64,000 nt of DNA from Pseudopedobacter sp038243635 (GTDB taxonomy: Bacteria > Bacteroidota > Bacteroidia > Sphingobacteriales > Sphingobacteriaceae), in NCBI GenBank assembly GCA_038243635.1, contig JBBSQW010000007.1:62001-126000 (forward strand), written 5' to 3'. A model generated the notes under the pieces. That model was given only the letters and a program-made list of their open reading frames with translations. It did not search any database and was not told where the DNA came from. Every line of letters starts with the position of its first letter. The first letter of the stretch is position 1. The position numbers were made by a program, and so were the translations under genes. Shown piece after piece: positions 36,843 through 46,590 of the stretch.

Positions 36843-37277
36843 CTATTTTACACCTGTATGTCCGTAGCCGCCTGCACCTCTCAGCGTATCAGAAAGTACT
36901 TCAGCTTGTTGCCATTCGGCTTTCTCATGTTTAGCAATCACCATTTGTGCAATACGGTCACCATCGTTAACAGCAAAAACTTCGTTAGATAAATTCACCA
37001 ATAAGACTTTTATTTCTCCACGATAATCTGCGTCGATTGTACCTGGAGAATTCACGATACTAATTCCAAATTTATAAGCCAAACCACTTCTTGGTCTAAT
37101 TTGAGCTTCGTAACCGATGGGCAATTCAATAAAAATCCCTGTCGATATGAGCTGACGCTCCAGAGGCTTCAAAATAATCTCTTCGGTAAGATCTGCTCTT
37201 AAATCCATTCCGGCAGAAGCCTCAGTCTCGTAACCTGGTAATTGATGTTTTGATTTATTGATGATGTTTATTTTCAT
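36843..37277 (-). CDS. dut: dUTP diphosphatase
   Basis: 144 residues, normal size for the trimeric dUTPase. Motifs 1-5 are present: AGMDLRADL, RPRSGLAYKFGI, SPGTIDADYRGEI, GDRIAQMVI and the C-terminal arm RGAGGYGHTGVK. It hydrolyses dUTP to dUMP and diphosphate, keeping uracil out of DNA. Followed at 6 bases by the TPR gene. Confidence 0.97.
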   Translation of the reverse strand: MKINIINKSKHQLPGYETEASAGMDLRADLTEEIILKPLERQLISTGIFIELPIGYEAQIRPRSGLAYKFGISIVNSPGTIDADYRGEIKVLLVNLSNEVFAVNDGDRIAQMVIAKHEKAEWQQAEVLSDTLRGAGGYGHTGVK

Positions 37278-37353
37278 TCGTATATTTTTTTCAATGGGGG
37301 TAAAACAATCATGATTTATTGAGTTCGCTTTCCAACTGTCACATTATGATTAA

Positions 37354-38841
37354 CTAAAAACTAGAAATTATTTTTTTCAATTGCTTACGTTCAAGATATA
37401 AAATTAATAATCCGTAACTGATAAAAAGTAGGTTACCGATGATTAAATCACGTTTAAAATAAACGAAAGATAACCACACTACCACAACCGATAAAAGTAA
37501 ATAAAACACATTTTGTTTTAGATGGTAAGGAATTGCGTAATTTTTTTGACCTAGGATGTATGATAAAATCATCATGCTGGTGTAAGCCGTAAGCGAAACC
37601 CATGCCGATGCCATATAACCGTAATTCGGTATGAAGATGATATTTAAAACGATGGTTAAAAACGCCCCAACTCCAGAAATGTACAAACCATATTTTGTTT
37701 GGTCAGACAGTTTATACCAGATGGAAAGATTCATATAAATACCCAAACTAACGTACCCAAACAGTAAAATAGGCACCACATCTAAGCCTACCCAGTAAGC
37801 TTCGTTACGGATAAAATGCTTCAAAATTTCGATGTTGGCTACCAATCCCACGAAAATCAAGGTAATTACCAACACAAAATAATTCATGATGGTGGCATAG
37901 GTTTGCTTAGCATTTGCATTTTTGGCGTGGGAGAAAAAGAAAGGTTCGGCCCCCAACCTAAATGCGTTAATGAAAATACTTAAGAATATTGCGAGCTTAC
38001 AACAGGCTCCATAAATACCAACTTGAACTTGACTAATGGAAGCTGGAAGTAGACGCCCCAAGAAAATCTTATCGAGATTTTCATTGACGATGAATGATAA
38101 ATTTGCTACAAAAATAGGCAAGCTATAAAGCATCATTTCTGCTAAAAGCTTCTTATCTAGCTTGAATTGGAGCTTTGCCAACTCAGGAATAAGCATGGAC
38201 AGCGTTACCACACTAGCAATCAAATTGGATATAAAAACATAACCTATCCACTTTTCTTGGTACCAGCTTGCAAAAAAAACAGCTCCTAAAAGCTGATTTT
38301 CTATAATGTAAGGAATAACGAAAATGAAGATTAGGTTTAACGAGATAAAGGTGAGGATGTTGACGAGTTTTAGCAAGGAATATCTTCCCGGCCTACCATC
38401 CGCTCTTAATCTGGCGAAGGGGACAACGCTAAGTGCATCAATCACCAAAATCAAACTAAAAAGCTTGACATATAAAGCATAATCTGCAAGCGGCGTAGTT
38501 GTAGCACCTTTTAACCAAATAGAAATTGGACTTACAAAAAGAAACGCAGTGAATAGAAACAGCGCACTTATAAAAGCAACCATCATAAATGTGTTGCTGT
38601 AAATCACTTCTTTCTGATCTTCTTTTTTATTAAGATACCTAAAAAAAGTAGTCTCCATCCCGAATGATAACACCGCATTTAGGATGGATGCATAACTGTA
38701 CATCTCCGTAAAAATACCGTAAACCTTAACCGGATAAACCTTAGTGTAAATTGGGGTTAAAAAGAAATTTAAAATGCGGGACGCAATGGTGCTAATTCCG
38801 TAAATAGCTGTCTGTCCGGCAAATTTTTTTATCGTTGACAA
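37354..38841 (-). CDS. Wzx-type oligosaccharide flippase family membrane protein
   Basis: 495 residues with about 14 hydrophobic helices. The N-terminus FAGQTAIYGISTIASRILNFFLTP is typical of the polysaccharide biosynthesis/MurJ-like (MOP) exporter superfamily, with PFVRLRADGR-like sequence (FARLRADGRPGRYS) in the loop after helix 4. It probably moves a lipid-linked sugar across the inner membrane. No glycosyltransferase genes are nearby, so the substrate is unknown. It starts 1 base after the acylphosphatase stop. Confidence 0.85.
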   Translation of the reverse strand: MSTIKKFAGQTAIYGISTIASRILNFFLTPIYTKVYPVKVYGIFTEMYSYASILNAVLSFGMETTFFRYLNKKEDQKEVIYSNTFMMVAFISALFLFTAFLFVSPISIWLKGATTTPLADYALYVKLFSLILVIDALSVVPFARLRADGRPGRYSLLKLVNILTFISLNLIFIFVIPYIIENQLLGAVFFASWYQEKWIGYVFISNLIASVVTLSMLIPELAKLQFKLDKKLLAEMMLYSLPIFVANLSFIVNENLDKIFLGRLLPASISQVQVGIYGACCKLAIFLSIFINAFRLGAEPFFFSHAKNANAKQTYATIMNYFVLVITLIFVGLVANIEILKHFIRNEAYWVGLDVVPILLFGYVSLGIYMNLSIWYKLSDQTKYGLYISGVGAFLTIVLNIIFIPNYGYMASAWVSLTAYTSMMILSYILGQKNYAIPYHLKQNVFYLLLSVVVVWLSFVYFKRDLIIGNLLFISYGLLILYLERKQLKKIISSF

Positions 38842-38842
38842 A

Positions 38843-39115
38843 TTATTTTTTTAAGACTTCAAAATTACGATAGTTTTTTACTTCTACATCCTCAACGTTG
38901 GTGTCTGTAACGTTGGCGTCATCTGGACCAAACTTACACCAATCAATGAAATCGGCCATAAAAAGTTGATTACCTTCTGCGTGGATTAAAACAGTTCCGT
39001 CTTTCTGATTTTTCACAAAACCCTTCATCCCCAACTGGTCGGCTACGGCTTTAGTTGAAGCTCTAAAAAAAACTCCTTGCACCCGACCCGTAACAGTTAT
39101 TAGTATTGCTTTCAT
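38843..39115 (-). CDS. acyP: Acylphosphatase
   Basis: 90 residues. The catalytic Arg is in TGRVQGVFFRASTKAVADQL (VQGVxFR motif) and the Asn in GFVKNQKDGTVLIHAEG. It hydrolyses carboxyl-phosphate bonds such as acyl phosphates in the cytoplasm. It directly precedes the flippase gene on the minus strand. Confidence 0.95.
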   Translation of the reverse strand: MKAILITVTGRVQGVFFRASTKAVADQLGMKGFVKNQKDGTVLIHAEGNQLFMADFIDWCKFGPDDANVTDTNVEDVEVKNYRNFEVLKK

Positions 39116-39141
39116 TTTTTTATTAAGTTAAAAGTAGAAAG

Positions 39142-40086
39142 TCAAAAGTTTAGAGTAGCTATTCTTTCTTTCTCCACTAAGAATTCGTTCCAAATTTCAG
39201 CTAAAATTTCTGAAGCTGGCAAAATTTTATCAAAATTTGCTGCAACTTGCCCAATTTCTAACTCTCCTTGTTGTAAATCACCTTCAAACATTCCAGCTTT
39301 CGCCCTCCCCTTTCCCAATAAACTCAAAAGCTCTTCTTTGGTTGCACCGTTCAAATCCGCTTGTTGGATATGCTCTGCGAAATCGTTTTTCAATAATCTT
39401 ACTGGCGTTAATTTTTTCAAACTTAGTTTGGTATCGCCCTCTTGCGCTTTGATAATTTCATTTTTAAAATTTTGGTGTGCAGATGATTCTACAGAAGCAG
39501 TAAACCTACTTCCAATTTGCACTGCCTCTGCTCCCAAAGCAAAAGCCGCCAACATGCTTTTTCCCGATGATATCCCACCTGCTGCAATTACTGGAATTTC
39601 AACCTTCTGTACAATTTTAGGAATTAGACATAGCGTAGTGGTTTCTTCTTTTCCATTATGTCCACCAGCTTCAAAACCTTCTGCAACGATGGCATCTACT
39701 CCTGCTTCAACTGCTTTTAGTGCAAACTTTGTATTGGCAATTACATGCACTACTTTTATTCCCGCAGCTTTTAACTTACTGCTCCAAAGCGTTGGGTTCC
39801 CGGCGGAAGTAAAAACAATAGGGACTTTTTCCTCTAGAATAATTTGGATATGTGCTTCAATATCTGGGTAAATTAGGGGCAAGTTTACTGCAAAAGGTTG
39901 CTGTGTAGCTTTTCTTACTTTTTGGATATGCTGACGAAGAACGTTGGGATACATGGAACCTGCACCAATAATCCCTAAACCGCCAGCGTTTGAAACTGCG
40001 CTCGCTAATTCCCAGCCGCTACACCAAACCATTCCAGCTTGAATAATTGGGTATTTAATTCCAAAAAGTTTGCAGACTCGGTTCAT
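39142..40086 (-). CDS. NAD(P)H-dependent flavin oxidoreductase (nitronate monooxygenase/FabK-like)
   Basis: 314 residues, FMN-binding TIM barrel. FGIKYPIIQAGMVWCSGWEL, VSNAGGLGIIGAG, VAEGFEAGGHNGKEETTTL, VIAAGGISSGKSM and GAEAVQIGSRF are the family's FMN and phosphate-binding motifs. The family includes nitronate monooxygenases and FabK-type enoyl-ACP reductases; the EAGGHNG form does not decide between them. The start ATG overlaps the stop of the preceding amidohydrolase (ATGA), so the two are translationally coupled. Confidence 0.9.
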   Translation of the reverse strand: MNRVCKLFGIKYPIIQAGMVWCSGWELASAVSNAGGLGIIGAGSMYPNVLRQHIQKVRKATQQPFAVNLPLIYPDIEAHIQIILEEKVPIVFTSAGNPTLWSSKLKAAGIKVVHVIANTKFALKAVEAGVDAIVAEGFEAGGHNGKEETTTLCLIPKIVQKVEIPVIAAGGISSGKSMLAAFALGAEAVQIGSRFTASVESSAHQNFKNEIIKAQEGDTKLSLKKLTPVRLLKNDFAEHIQQADLNGATKEELLSLLGKGRAKAGMFEGDLQQGELEIGQVAANFDKILPASEILAEIWNEFLVEKERIATLNF

Positions 40087-41246
40087 ATCAGTTTTTTAAC
40101 TTTTGTGTCTCCACTTATTAATCCATCAGCCAAATCTGTCAGTAAATTTAAACCTGGTTTTTTACCGACTGAAATGCTGCCCAAATCGGCATCAAAACCT
40201 AAAAATTTCGCACCATTAATGCATGCCCACTTTAGAAGCTCGTTTAATGGCAAATTAGGGATTTTATCCTGCAACACTTTCATTTCCTCTAAAACCGATA
40301 AGGTGTGATTAGATGCTAAGCTGTCTGTACCGATGGTAATTGGAAATTCGGAATGCTTGAAAAACTCATAAGTTGGCAATCTATCTTCTATGTAAAGATT
40401 TGCGTTTGGGCAAAAGCACCAATAGATATTTTGCTCAAACCGCTTGGCAAAATAAACGTCTTTTAAGCAAGTATAAGTATTGTGCACCAAGAGAATATTC
40501 TGCTTTTTGGGCATCAGCGGCAAAAAAGCTTGTAGTGAGCTCTTTGATTGCGAAGTAAAGGTTTCGGTATTGACATTTAAGTCTTTGTAGAACTGCAAAA
40601 ACGGCCCTGAACGGGTTTTATATAATTCGTCTTCCTCATCGCACTCCTGACTGTGTATGGTAATTCTGTTATCAATACCTTTGCAATAATCTTTCAACTG
40701 TTTAACCAATTCTTTAGAAACGGAATAAGGAGCGTGAACGGTTATAGAGACTGGCGTTTGAAAAGCTTCCTTTTTAATGATGGCATCGCTCAAAATCTCA
40801 TTTGCTTTATTGGCATCAAAACCCAGCATCTCTATAAAAGTGTGGTAGCGGATTTTACTTTTCAATTTAATATCCGCCGAAAGGGTTTGATTTGAAATAT
40901 CCCCAACGGCCACAATTCCAGCGTTCCACATCGCTTGATCTTGCTTTTTCATAGCCTCAATAATTTCATTTTCTGATGAATTTCTGGTAAAGATTACATC
41001 TTTAATAAAACTAATTAAACCAGTTTTTTCTTTGATTTTTTGATGCAAGTGCGAAAGCTCTAAATGGCAGTGTGCATTAATAAACCCAGGAACAATTACA
41101 CCTTTATAACGCTCAATGTTTGGATCAAATGCAGCTTTTTCTTCTGTTACATTAAGTATTTTTCCGTTGTCGTCGGTAATTATAATCCCACGTGGAATGG
41201 CATCGCCTTCTAAAGTATAAATTAAATCTGCACTGAACTTCCGCAT
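40083..41246 (-). CDS. Amidohydrolase, candidate aminodeoxyfutalosine deaminase
   Basis: About 387 residues from MRKFSADLIYTLEG; six more codons (MKIEFF) are possible. Deaminase-type metal site: HxH in PGFINAHCHLELSHL, His in VHAPYSVS, His-Glu in IHSQECDEED, and Asp in GTDSLASNHTLSV. This matches the cytosine/S-adenosylhomocysteine-type amidohydrolase group; the HLELS form resembles aminodeoxyfutalosine deaminases (MqnX). As mqnB and mqnD lie in the same window and need that activity, MqnX is a reasonable proposal, but it is inference. Overlaps the next gene by 4 bases. Confidence 0.78.
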   Translation of the reverse strand: MRKFSADLIYTLEGDAIPRGIIITDDNGKILNVTEEKAAFDPNIERYKGVIVPGFINAHCHLELSHLHQKIKEKTGLISFIKDVIFTRNSSENEIIEAMKKQDQAMWNAGIVAVGDISNQTLSADIKLKSKIRYHTFIEMLGFDANKANEILSDAIIKKEAFQTPVSITVHAPYSVSKELVKQLKDYCKGIDNRITIHSQECDEEDELYKTRSGPFLQFYKDLNVNTETFTSQSKSSLQAFLPLMPKKQNILLVHNTYTCLKDVYFAKRFEQNIYWCFCPNANLYIEDRLPTYEFFKHSEFPITIGTDSLASNHTLSVLEEMKVLQDKIPNLPLNELLKWACINGAKFLGFDADLGSISVGKKPGLNLLTDLADGLISGDTKVKKLI

Positions 41247-41495
41247 AAAAAATTCGATTTTCAATTAAATTATTGACCGATTTTCAATGTAAGTGGAAAT
41301 TTTTAGGATTTCAAATTTAAGCGATTGAGATTTTGCTTTTATTTTAAAAGATAGGTAGACCAACGAGCTGAAACCAGTTACGAGTGATGCGATGCTGTTC
41401 ATTAAAATCGGAATAGGCTTTTCCGAAATTTCAATTGTTTAAACTCGGTTTTGTAAAAAAAAAAGACCTCTTTCCCAATTCCCCTTATAAAATGT

Positions 41496-41503
41496 TAATT
41501 TTG
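41496..41503 (+). promoter_or_regulatory. Promoter -7 box for rlmN
   Basis: TAATTTTG fits TAnnTTTG and lies 8 bases before the rlmN ATG, which would give a nearly leaderless transcript. The divergent gap 41265-41511 holds nothing else that I recognise. Confidence 0.4.
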
Positions 41504-41511
41504 AGCCGATA

Positions 41512-42561
41512 ATGGAAAAGCTGCAAAAGAAAGATATCCGGGCATTCACACTCCCACAACTAAAAGTACTTTTTACCGAAATGGGCGAAAAAGGCTTCAG
41601 AGCCAATCAGGTTTATGAATGGCTTTGGCAAAAATCGGCAAGGAGTTTTGAGGAAATGAGCAATCTTTCAAAAAGTTTACGTGAGCAGCTGGATTTAAAC
41701 TTTGTGATCAATGCTGTTAAAATTAATAGCTCGCAAATCAGTTCAGACAGAACCATTAAAAACACTTTTAAGCTACATGATACGCACTTAATTGAAGGCG
41801 TTTTAATTCCAACATCTGAAAGGATGACCGCCTGTGTTTCTTCACAAGTAGGTTGTAGCTTAACCTGCAAGTTTTGTGCTACGGGTTATATGGAACGCAA
41901 GCGTAACGTAACTGCTGATGAGATTTATGACCAAGTGGTTTTAATTAATCAACAAGCCATTGAGAAATACGGAATTCCGCTTTCCAATATTGTTTATATG
42001 GGCATGGGCGAACCTTTATTAAACTACGCTCACGTATTAAGATCTATCGATCGGATTACCGCCGAAGATGGTTTAAACATGTCTTATAAAAGAATAACGG
42101 TTTCAACAGCGGGTATTGCAAAAATGATTAAAAAACTAGGTGATGACGAAGTTAAGTTTAACCTTGCCTTATCATTACATGCTGCCGATGACGCAAAGCG
42201 GAACCAGATTATGCCCATTAATGAGCAGAACACTTTAGAAGCCTTGGCAGAAGCCTTAAAATATTATTATTCTAAAACCAAAAATCCGGTTACTTACGAA
42301 TACATTGTTTTTAACGATTTAAACGACGGTTTACAGGATGCTGTAGATTTAGCGAAGTTTTGTAAACATGTTCCTTGCAAAGTAAATATCATTGAATACA
42401 ACCCCATTTCTTTTGCAGATTATACCAACGCCACCGAGGATAAGCTGGATATTTTCGCAAATTACTTAAAGAAGCAAGGCATTAATACGGTAATTAGGAG
42501 AAGTAGAGGAAAAGATATTGACGCTGCTTGCGGACAGTTAGCAGTTAAAGAAGGAGCTTAA
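41512..42561 (+). CDS. rlmN: 23S rRNA (adenine2503-C2)/tRNA A37 methyltransferase
   Basis: 349 residues. Radical-SAM cluster motif: Cys115-x3-Cys119-x2-Cys122 in GCSLTCKFCATGYMERKRN. The glycine-rich MGMGEPLLNY follows and the methyl-carrying cysteine near the C-terminus is in DIDAACGQL. It methylates A2503 in 23S rRNA and A37 in some tRNAs. comF follows after 2 bases. Confidence 0.97.
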   Translation: MEKLQKKDIRAFTLPQLKVLFTEMGEKGFRANQVYEWLWQKSARSFEEMSNLSKSLREQLDLNFVINAVKINSSQISSDRTIKNTFKLHDTHLIEGVLIPTSERMTACVSSQVGCSLTCKFCATGYMERKRNVTADEIYDQVVLINQQAIEKYGIPLSNIVYMGMGEPLLNYAHVLRSIDRITAEDGLNMSYKRITVSTAGIAKMIKKLGDDEVKFNLALSLHAADDAKRNQIMPINEQNTLEALAEALKYYYSKTKNPVTYEYIVFNDLNDGLQDAVDLAKFCKHVPCKVNIIEYNPISFADYTNATEDKLDIFANYLKKQGINTVIRRSRGKDIDAACGQLAVKEGA

Positions 42562-42563
42562 AA

Positions 42564-43259
42564 TTGAGCTTGATCGGTAAATACCTCAATGATTTTGGCT
42601 CTCTGTTTTTTCCAGAGGTTTGTCAGGCTTGTGGCACCACTTTGTCTCAACAAGAAAACCATTTCTGCAACACTTGCTTGCACCACTTTCCTTACACCAA
42701 TTTTCATTTAGATGCTGATAACCGTTTAGCAAAACAATTTTGGGGACGGATAAACGTTAGTTCTGCGGTGGCATTTCTTTACTTCAACAAAGGTGGAAGT
42801 GTGCAAAACATCATGCATCAGCTAAAGTATAATAAACAACCGCAGGTAGGCATTGCAATTGGAGTTTTATACGCCCAACAACTGAAAGAATTAGCGCAGT
42901 ATAAAAATGCTCAAGCCATTATACCTGTTCCCTTACATCCACACAAACTAGAGACACGAGGATATAACCAGAGTGAGCAATTTGCAAATGGCTTATCAGA
43001 AGTATTAGAAATCCCAGTTTACACCGATGTTTTAACAAGGAATGCCGAGCGGGACAGCCAGGCGAAACAAAGCCGAAGCAACCGGTTTGAAAATATGCAA
43101 AAAGTTTTTTCTGCATCTTCAATTGGAATTGAATTAGACTCCGTTTTGTTAGTTGATGATACCATTACTACTGGCGCAACTTTAGAAGCCTGTGTTATTG
43201 CGTTACAGGAGATTGGCGTAAAAAACATCCATATTGTGGGCATGGCGTTCACAGAATAA
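42564..43259 (+). CDS. ComF family phosphoribosyltransferase-like protein
   Basis: 231 residues. A zinc-finger-like N-terminus (CQACGTTL ... CNTCL, four cysteines) precedes a phosphoribosyltransferase fold with LHPHKLETRGYNQSEQFANG and the PRPP loop SVLLVDDTITTGATLEAC. Family knowledge ties ComF to DNA uptake or natural competence. The start is a TTG, 2 bases after the rlmN stop; no in-frame ATG lies before the cysteines. Confidence 0.92.
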   Translation: MSLIGKYLNDFGSLFFPEVCQACGTTLSQQENHFCNTCLHHFPYTNFHLDADNRLAKQFWGRINVSSAVAFLYFNKGGSVQNIMHQLKYNKQPQVGIAIGVLYAQQLKELAQYKNAQAIIPVPLHPHKLETRGYNQSEQFANGLSEVLEIPVYTDVLTRNAERDSQAKQSRSNRFENMQKVFSASSIGIELDSVLLVDDTITTGATLEACVIALQEIGVKNIHIVGMAFTE

Positions 43260-43277
43260 TTAAGCATCTTTGCTAAA

Positions 43278-44657
43278 ATGATTAAAAATTTAACGCTTGC
43301 ACTTCTGATAATTTTCGTTCTTTTTTCCTGCAGAAAAGATGAGATCATCGATACCAGCACAGACACCAAACTCCAGTTTTCTACCGATTCCTTACTTTTC
43401 GATACTGTTTTTACCAGTACCGGCACCACCAACCGAACGTTGAAGATTTTCAATTACAATGAAAAAAGTGTGATTATTTCGAACATCAGCTTGCTAGGCG
43501 GGTCAACATCTGCTTTTAAAATTAATATAAATGGAACACCGGCAAGTTCTATAAATAACTTAAAAATAAGAAGTAACGATTCGATTTACGTTTTTATAAA
43601 AGCTTTTATTGATCCCACCAATGTTAACCAACCCTTTTTGGTAGAAGATGAAATTCAGATTAATTTAAACGGAAATCAACAAAAAATTCCTTTAGTAGCT
43701 TACGGACAAAATGCTGTTTATCTAAATAATGAAACCATTACTAGCAACACTACCTTCATTAAAAGTAAACCATACATTATTTACAATGCCGCTACGGTTG
43801 CCAAAAACACGACGTTAACCATGGAGGCTGGTACACGTTTATATTTCCATAAAAACGCAAGTTTAGCTATTGCCGGTACTTTAAAAGCAAGTGGCAAACT
43901 CACGGATAGTATTACTTTTACCAGCGATAGACAAGAACGCATTTACAGCGACGAACCCGGGCAGTGGAACGGCATCCGTTTTTTATCAACCAGCTTTAAT
44001 AATAGTTTAGATTACTGCGCCATAAAAAATGCTTTGGTTGGCATAACCGTTGACTCCTTGAGTAATAACTCCAATCCAAAACTTTTGCTTACCAATTCCA
44101 TCATCAAAAACCATCAAGTTGCTGGCGTTTTAGGCTATAATGCGAGTATAACTGCAATCAATAATTTAATGTATAACTGTGGACAGTATTTGGTGGCAGG
44201 TTTTTATGGTGGCGATTTTAATTTTTACCAAAACACCTTGGCAAACTACAACTTCAACTTTCCACGTAAAACGCCCTCGGTCTATTTTACAGATTACTTA
44301 AATACTGATGTTTCCAAACTGCGTGAGCTAAAAACTCAGTTTTTTAATAATGTCATTTACGGAAGCTTAACGCGAGAGTTAGATTTCGATAAAAAAGGAA
44401 GTTTAGGCTTTGTACAAGATTTTCAGAATAACAGCATTAAAACAGATAAACAAGAAGTAGGTGCTAGCAACTTTTACAATGACGATCCTTTCTTTATCAA
44501 TACCCGAAAAGAAAATTACCAGCTCGTGAGCAACAGTCCAGCGAACGATAAAGGGAAAGATTTAAGTGCAAACAGTTATTTTTCGAGTTACTTGAATAAA
44601 GATTTCTTACAAAAAACAAGGGCTTTTCCCTCAACATTAGGTTGTTATGAAAAATAA
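43278..44657 (+). CDS. Lipoprotein with right-handed beta-helix-like region
   Basis: 459 residues. Lipoprotein signal with Cys18 (FVLFSCRKDE). Residues 30-160 look like an immunoglobulin-type beta domain (TTNRTLKIFNYNEKSVIISN). From about 170 the repeated pattern (MEAGTRLYFHKNASLAIAGT, LKASGKLTDSITFTSDR, LLLTNSIIKNHQVAGVLGY) is that of a right-handed parallel beta-helix. No catalytic residues can be assigned. Likely on the outer membrane surface. It follows comF by 18 bases. Confidence 0.75.
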   Translation: MIKNLTLALLIIFVLFSCRKDEIIDTSTDTKLQFSTDSLLFDTVFTSTGTTNRTLKIFNYNEKSVIISNISLLGGSTSAFKININGTPASSINNLKIRSNDSIYVFIKAFIDPTNVNQPFLVEDEIQINLNGNQQKIPLVAYGQNAVYLNNETITSNTTFIKSKPYIIYNAATVAKNTTLTMEAGTRLYFHKNASLAIAGTLKASGKLTDSITFTSDRQERIYSDEPGQWNGIRFLSTSFNNSLDYCAIKNALVGITVDSLSNNSNPKLLLTNSIIKNHQVAGVLGYNASITAINNLMYNCGQYLVAGFYGGDFNFYQNTLANYNFNFPRKTPSVYFTDYLNTDVSKLRELKTQFFNNVIYGSLTRELDFDKKGSLGFVQDFQNNSIKTDKQEVGASNFYNDDPFFINTRKENYQLVSNSPANDKGKDLSANSYFSSYLNKDFLQKTRAFPSTLGCYEK

Positions 44658-44682
44658 AAAATATTTTGCAACCTTTTGAAAC

Positions 44683-44710
44683 ACGCTCTCGTATAAACAA
44701 TAGAGAGCGT
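44683..44710 (+). terminator. Hairpin after the beta-helix lipoprotein gene
   Basis: ACGCTCTC-G-TAT-AAACA-ATA-GAGAGCGT, with only a weak T run (TTAATTT). Confidence 0.6.
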
Positions 44711-44833
44711 TAATTTAGATTAGTAAGAGCGGAGTTTTTAATTAAACTTCGCTTTTATCGTTTAATAGGTCCACAAATCATCCCAATAATGCCAATCTCC
44801 AAAACTGTAAGCCAATTTTATTGTTATTAATGT

Positions 44834-46279
44834 ATGAAAATATTGCTAACGGGTGCAAACGGATACATTGGAGCAAGGCTATTGCCTATTTTAGAGGCAG
44901 CAGGACATGAAGTTTATTGCTTAGTCCGAGACAAACGCCGCGTTAAAAAAAGTTTAACGATTAACAAAACTACCCATCTTATTGTTGGCGATTTATTAAA
45001 AGCTGAGTCACTTAATGAAATTCCAAAAGATATAGATGCCGCCTTTTACTTGGTGCATTCTATGGGTAAAGATCGCTCGGATTTTAAAATATTGGAGGAG
45101 CTTTCCGCAAATAATTTTGTAACTGCCTTAGAAAAAACCAGTTGTAAGCAAAACATTTTTTTAACAGGCATTGTAAACGACGAAAAACTATCCGAACACT
45201 TAAAGTCAAGATTGGCAGTTGAGGATACTTTAAAGCAAAGTAAAATTGCACACACTTTTTTACGAGCAGCAATTATCATTGGTTCCGGCAGTGCGTCTTT
45301 CGAAATTATTAGAGACTTAACAGAAAAACTCCCAATCATGGTTGCTCCAAAATGGTTGCATACTAAATGTCAGCCTATTGGTATTCGCGATGTGTTGTTT
45401 TATTTGGAGCAAGTATTAGGTAACGAAAAAACCTTTAACCAAACTTTTGACATTGGTGGTCCGGATATTTTGACCTACAAAAACATGCTTTTGGGTTATG
45501 CTAAAGCTCGTAAATTAAAGCGCTATATCATAACCATTCCTGTTTTAACACCACGACTTTCGTCCTACTGGCTAAACATTGTTACTTCTGTAAATTACAA
45601 CATTGCTAGTAGTTTGGTAGAAAGCATGCGTAATGAAGTGGTTTGTCACGATCATAAAATTCAAGAAATTATTCCACACAAATGTGTTAGCTATCAACAA
45701 GCACTTAATTATGCCTTTGTTAAGATTGAACAAAATTCTATTGTTTCGAGCTGGCGAGATGCCTTAAACAAAGGCTATTTGACTACAGATTTTATGGACC
45801 AAATAGAAGTTCCGCAAAAAGGGACGCTTAGCTATCAGGTTAAACTAAATTTTGAAAAAGACACCGATGCCGTATTGAATAACATTTGGGCAATTGGGGG
45901 TAAACGAGGTTGGTATTACCTAGACTGGCTTTGGGGATTGCGTGGTTTATTTGATCAGCTTATTGGCGGCGTTGGCTTAAGACGAGGCAGACGAAGTGGC
46001 AATGAAATTGTTGCCGGTGACGCATTAGATTTTTGGCGGGTTCTTTTAGCCGACAGAGATGGTAAAAGGCTATTATTATACGCAGAAATGCGCCTTCCTG
46101 GCGAAGCTTGGCTGGAATTTACAGTTATTGAGCGAGGCACTCATCAATACCTGAAACAGACGGCAACGTTTAGGCCAAGCGGACTTTGGGGCAGAGCCTA
46201 TTGGTGGTTAATGTGGCCTTTCCATCTTTTTATTTTTAACGGAATGGCAAAACGGATTGTAAATTTTATTGAAGCTTAA
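44834..46279 (+). CDS. NAD(P)-binding SDR/epimerase fused to DUF2867
   Basis: 481 residues. Residues 1-280 form an atypical SDR: GANGYIGARLLPILEAAGHE (Gly-rich loop), FLTGIVND, FLRAAIIIGSGSASFE. From about residue 320 a DUF2867 domain follows (WAIGGKRGWYYLDWLWGLRG, LRRGRRSGNEIVAGDALDFW, MRLPGEAWLEFTV). This fusion is widespread; the substrate is unknown. A standalone gene between a hairpin and a dispersed repeat. Confidence 0.88.
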   Translation: MKILLTGANGYIGARLLPILEAAGHEVYCLVRDKRRVKKSLTINKTTHLIVGDLLKAESLNEIPKDIDAAFYLVHSMGKDRSDFKILEELSANNFVTALEKTSCKQNIFLTGIVNDEKLSEHLKSRLAVEDTLKQSKIAHTFLRAAIIIGSGSASFEIIRDLTEKLPIMVAPKWLHTKCQPIGIRDVLFYLEQVLGNEKTFNQTFDIGGPDILTYKNMLLGYAKARKLKRYIITIPVLTPRLSSYWLNIVTSVNYNIASSLVESMRNEVVCHDHKIQEIIPHKCVSYQQALNYAFVKIEQNSIVSSWRDALNKGYLTTDFMDQIEVPQKGTLSYQVKLNFEKDTDAVLNNIWAIGGKRGWYYLDWLWGLRGLFDQLIGGVGLRRGRRSGNEIVAGDALDFWRVLLADRDGKRLLLYAEMRLPGEAWLEFTVIERGTHQYLKQTATFRPSGLWGRAYWWLMWPFHLFIFNGMAKRIVNFIEA

Positions 46280-46590
46280 ACGCTAAAAATATTTGGAGTT
46301 CGAGCAGGCTTTCTGTCGCGTCTTTCGACTCCGCTCAGGATGACTAAAAAGGATTTTCATTGCTATCCCTAACGCAAATTTTCACCATATAATTCTTTGC
46401 GTGTTATAAGCTTCTATCCAAAAAACAATCTTTAAAACCCTCCAAATCACAAATTTCATACACTCCGCTATTATTAAAATTCACCAAATGCTTTTACATT
46501 CTTTGGTAAAATGTAACATGAACATAATATGCTCAGTATTTGGATGTGATTTTTTTTCGCTACATTTAATTACACCAAAAAACCTTTTTT
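46280..46590. other. Intergenic stretch with repeat and promoter
   Basis: It contains the dispersed repeat at 46313-46375 and, near 46560-46567, a TACATTTA box about 18 bases after TATTTG, likely the promoter of the CBS gene. No gene is seen. Confidence 0.5.
46313..46375 (-). repeat. Dispersed modular repeat (minus orientation)
   Basis: Read on the minus strand: GCGTTAGGGATAGCAATGAA, AATCCTTTTT, then TCATCCTGAGCGGAGTCGAA and AAGACGCGACAGAAAGCC. The first half is almost the same as 59803 onwards (GCGTAAGGGATTGCAGTGAA, AATCCTTTTT); the GAGCGGAGTCGAA core is shared with 21386-21478. Confidence 0.7.

Noticed and set aside
39338..39871. 177-codon plus-strand open frame
   Set aside because: It is the reverse complement of the flavin oxidoreductase gene, whose motifs are unmistakable.
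43019..43453. 144-codon minus-strand open frame across comF and the next gene
   Set aside because: It opposes two well-supported genes and crosses their junction.
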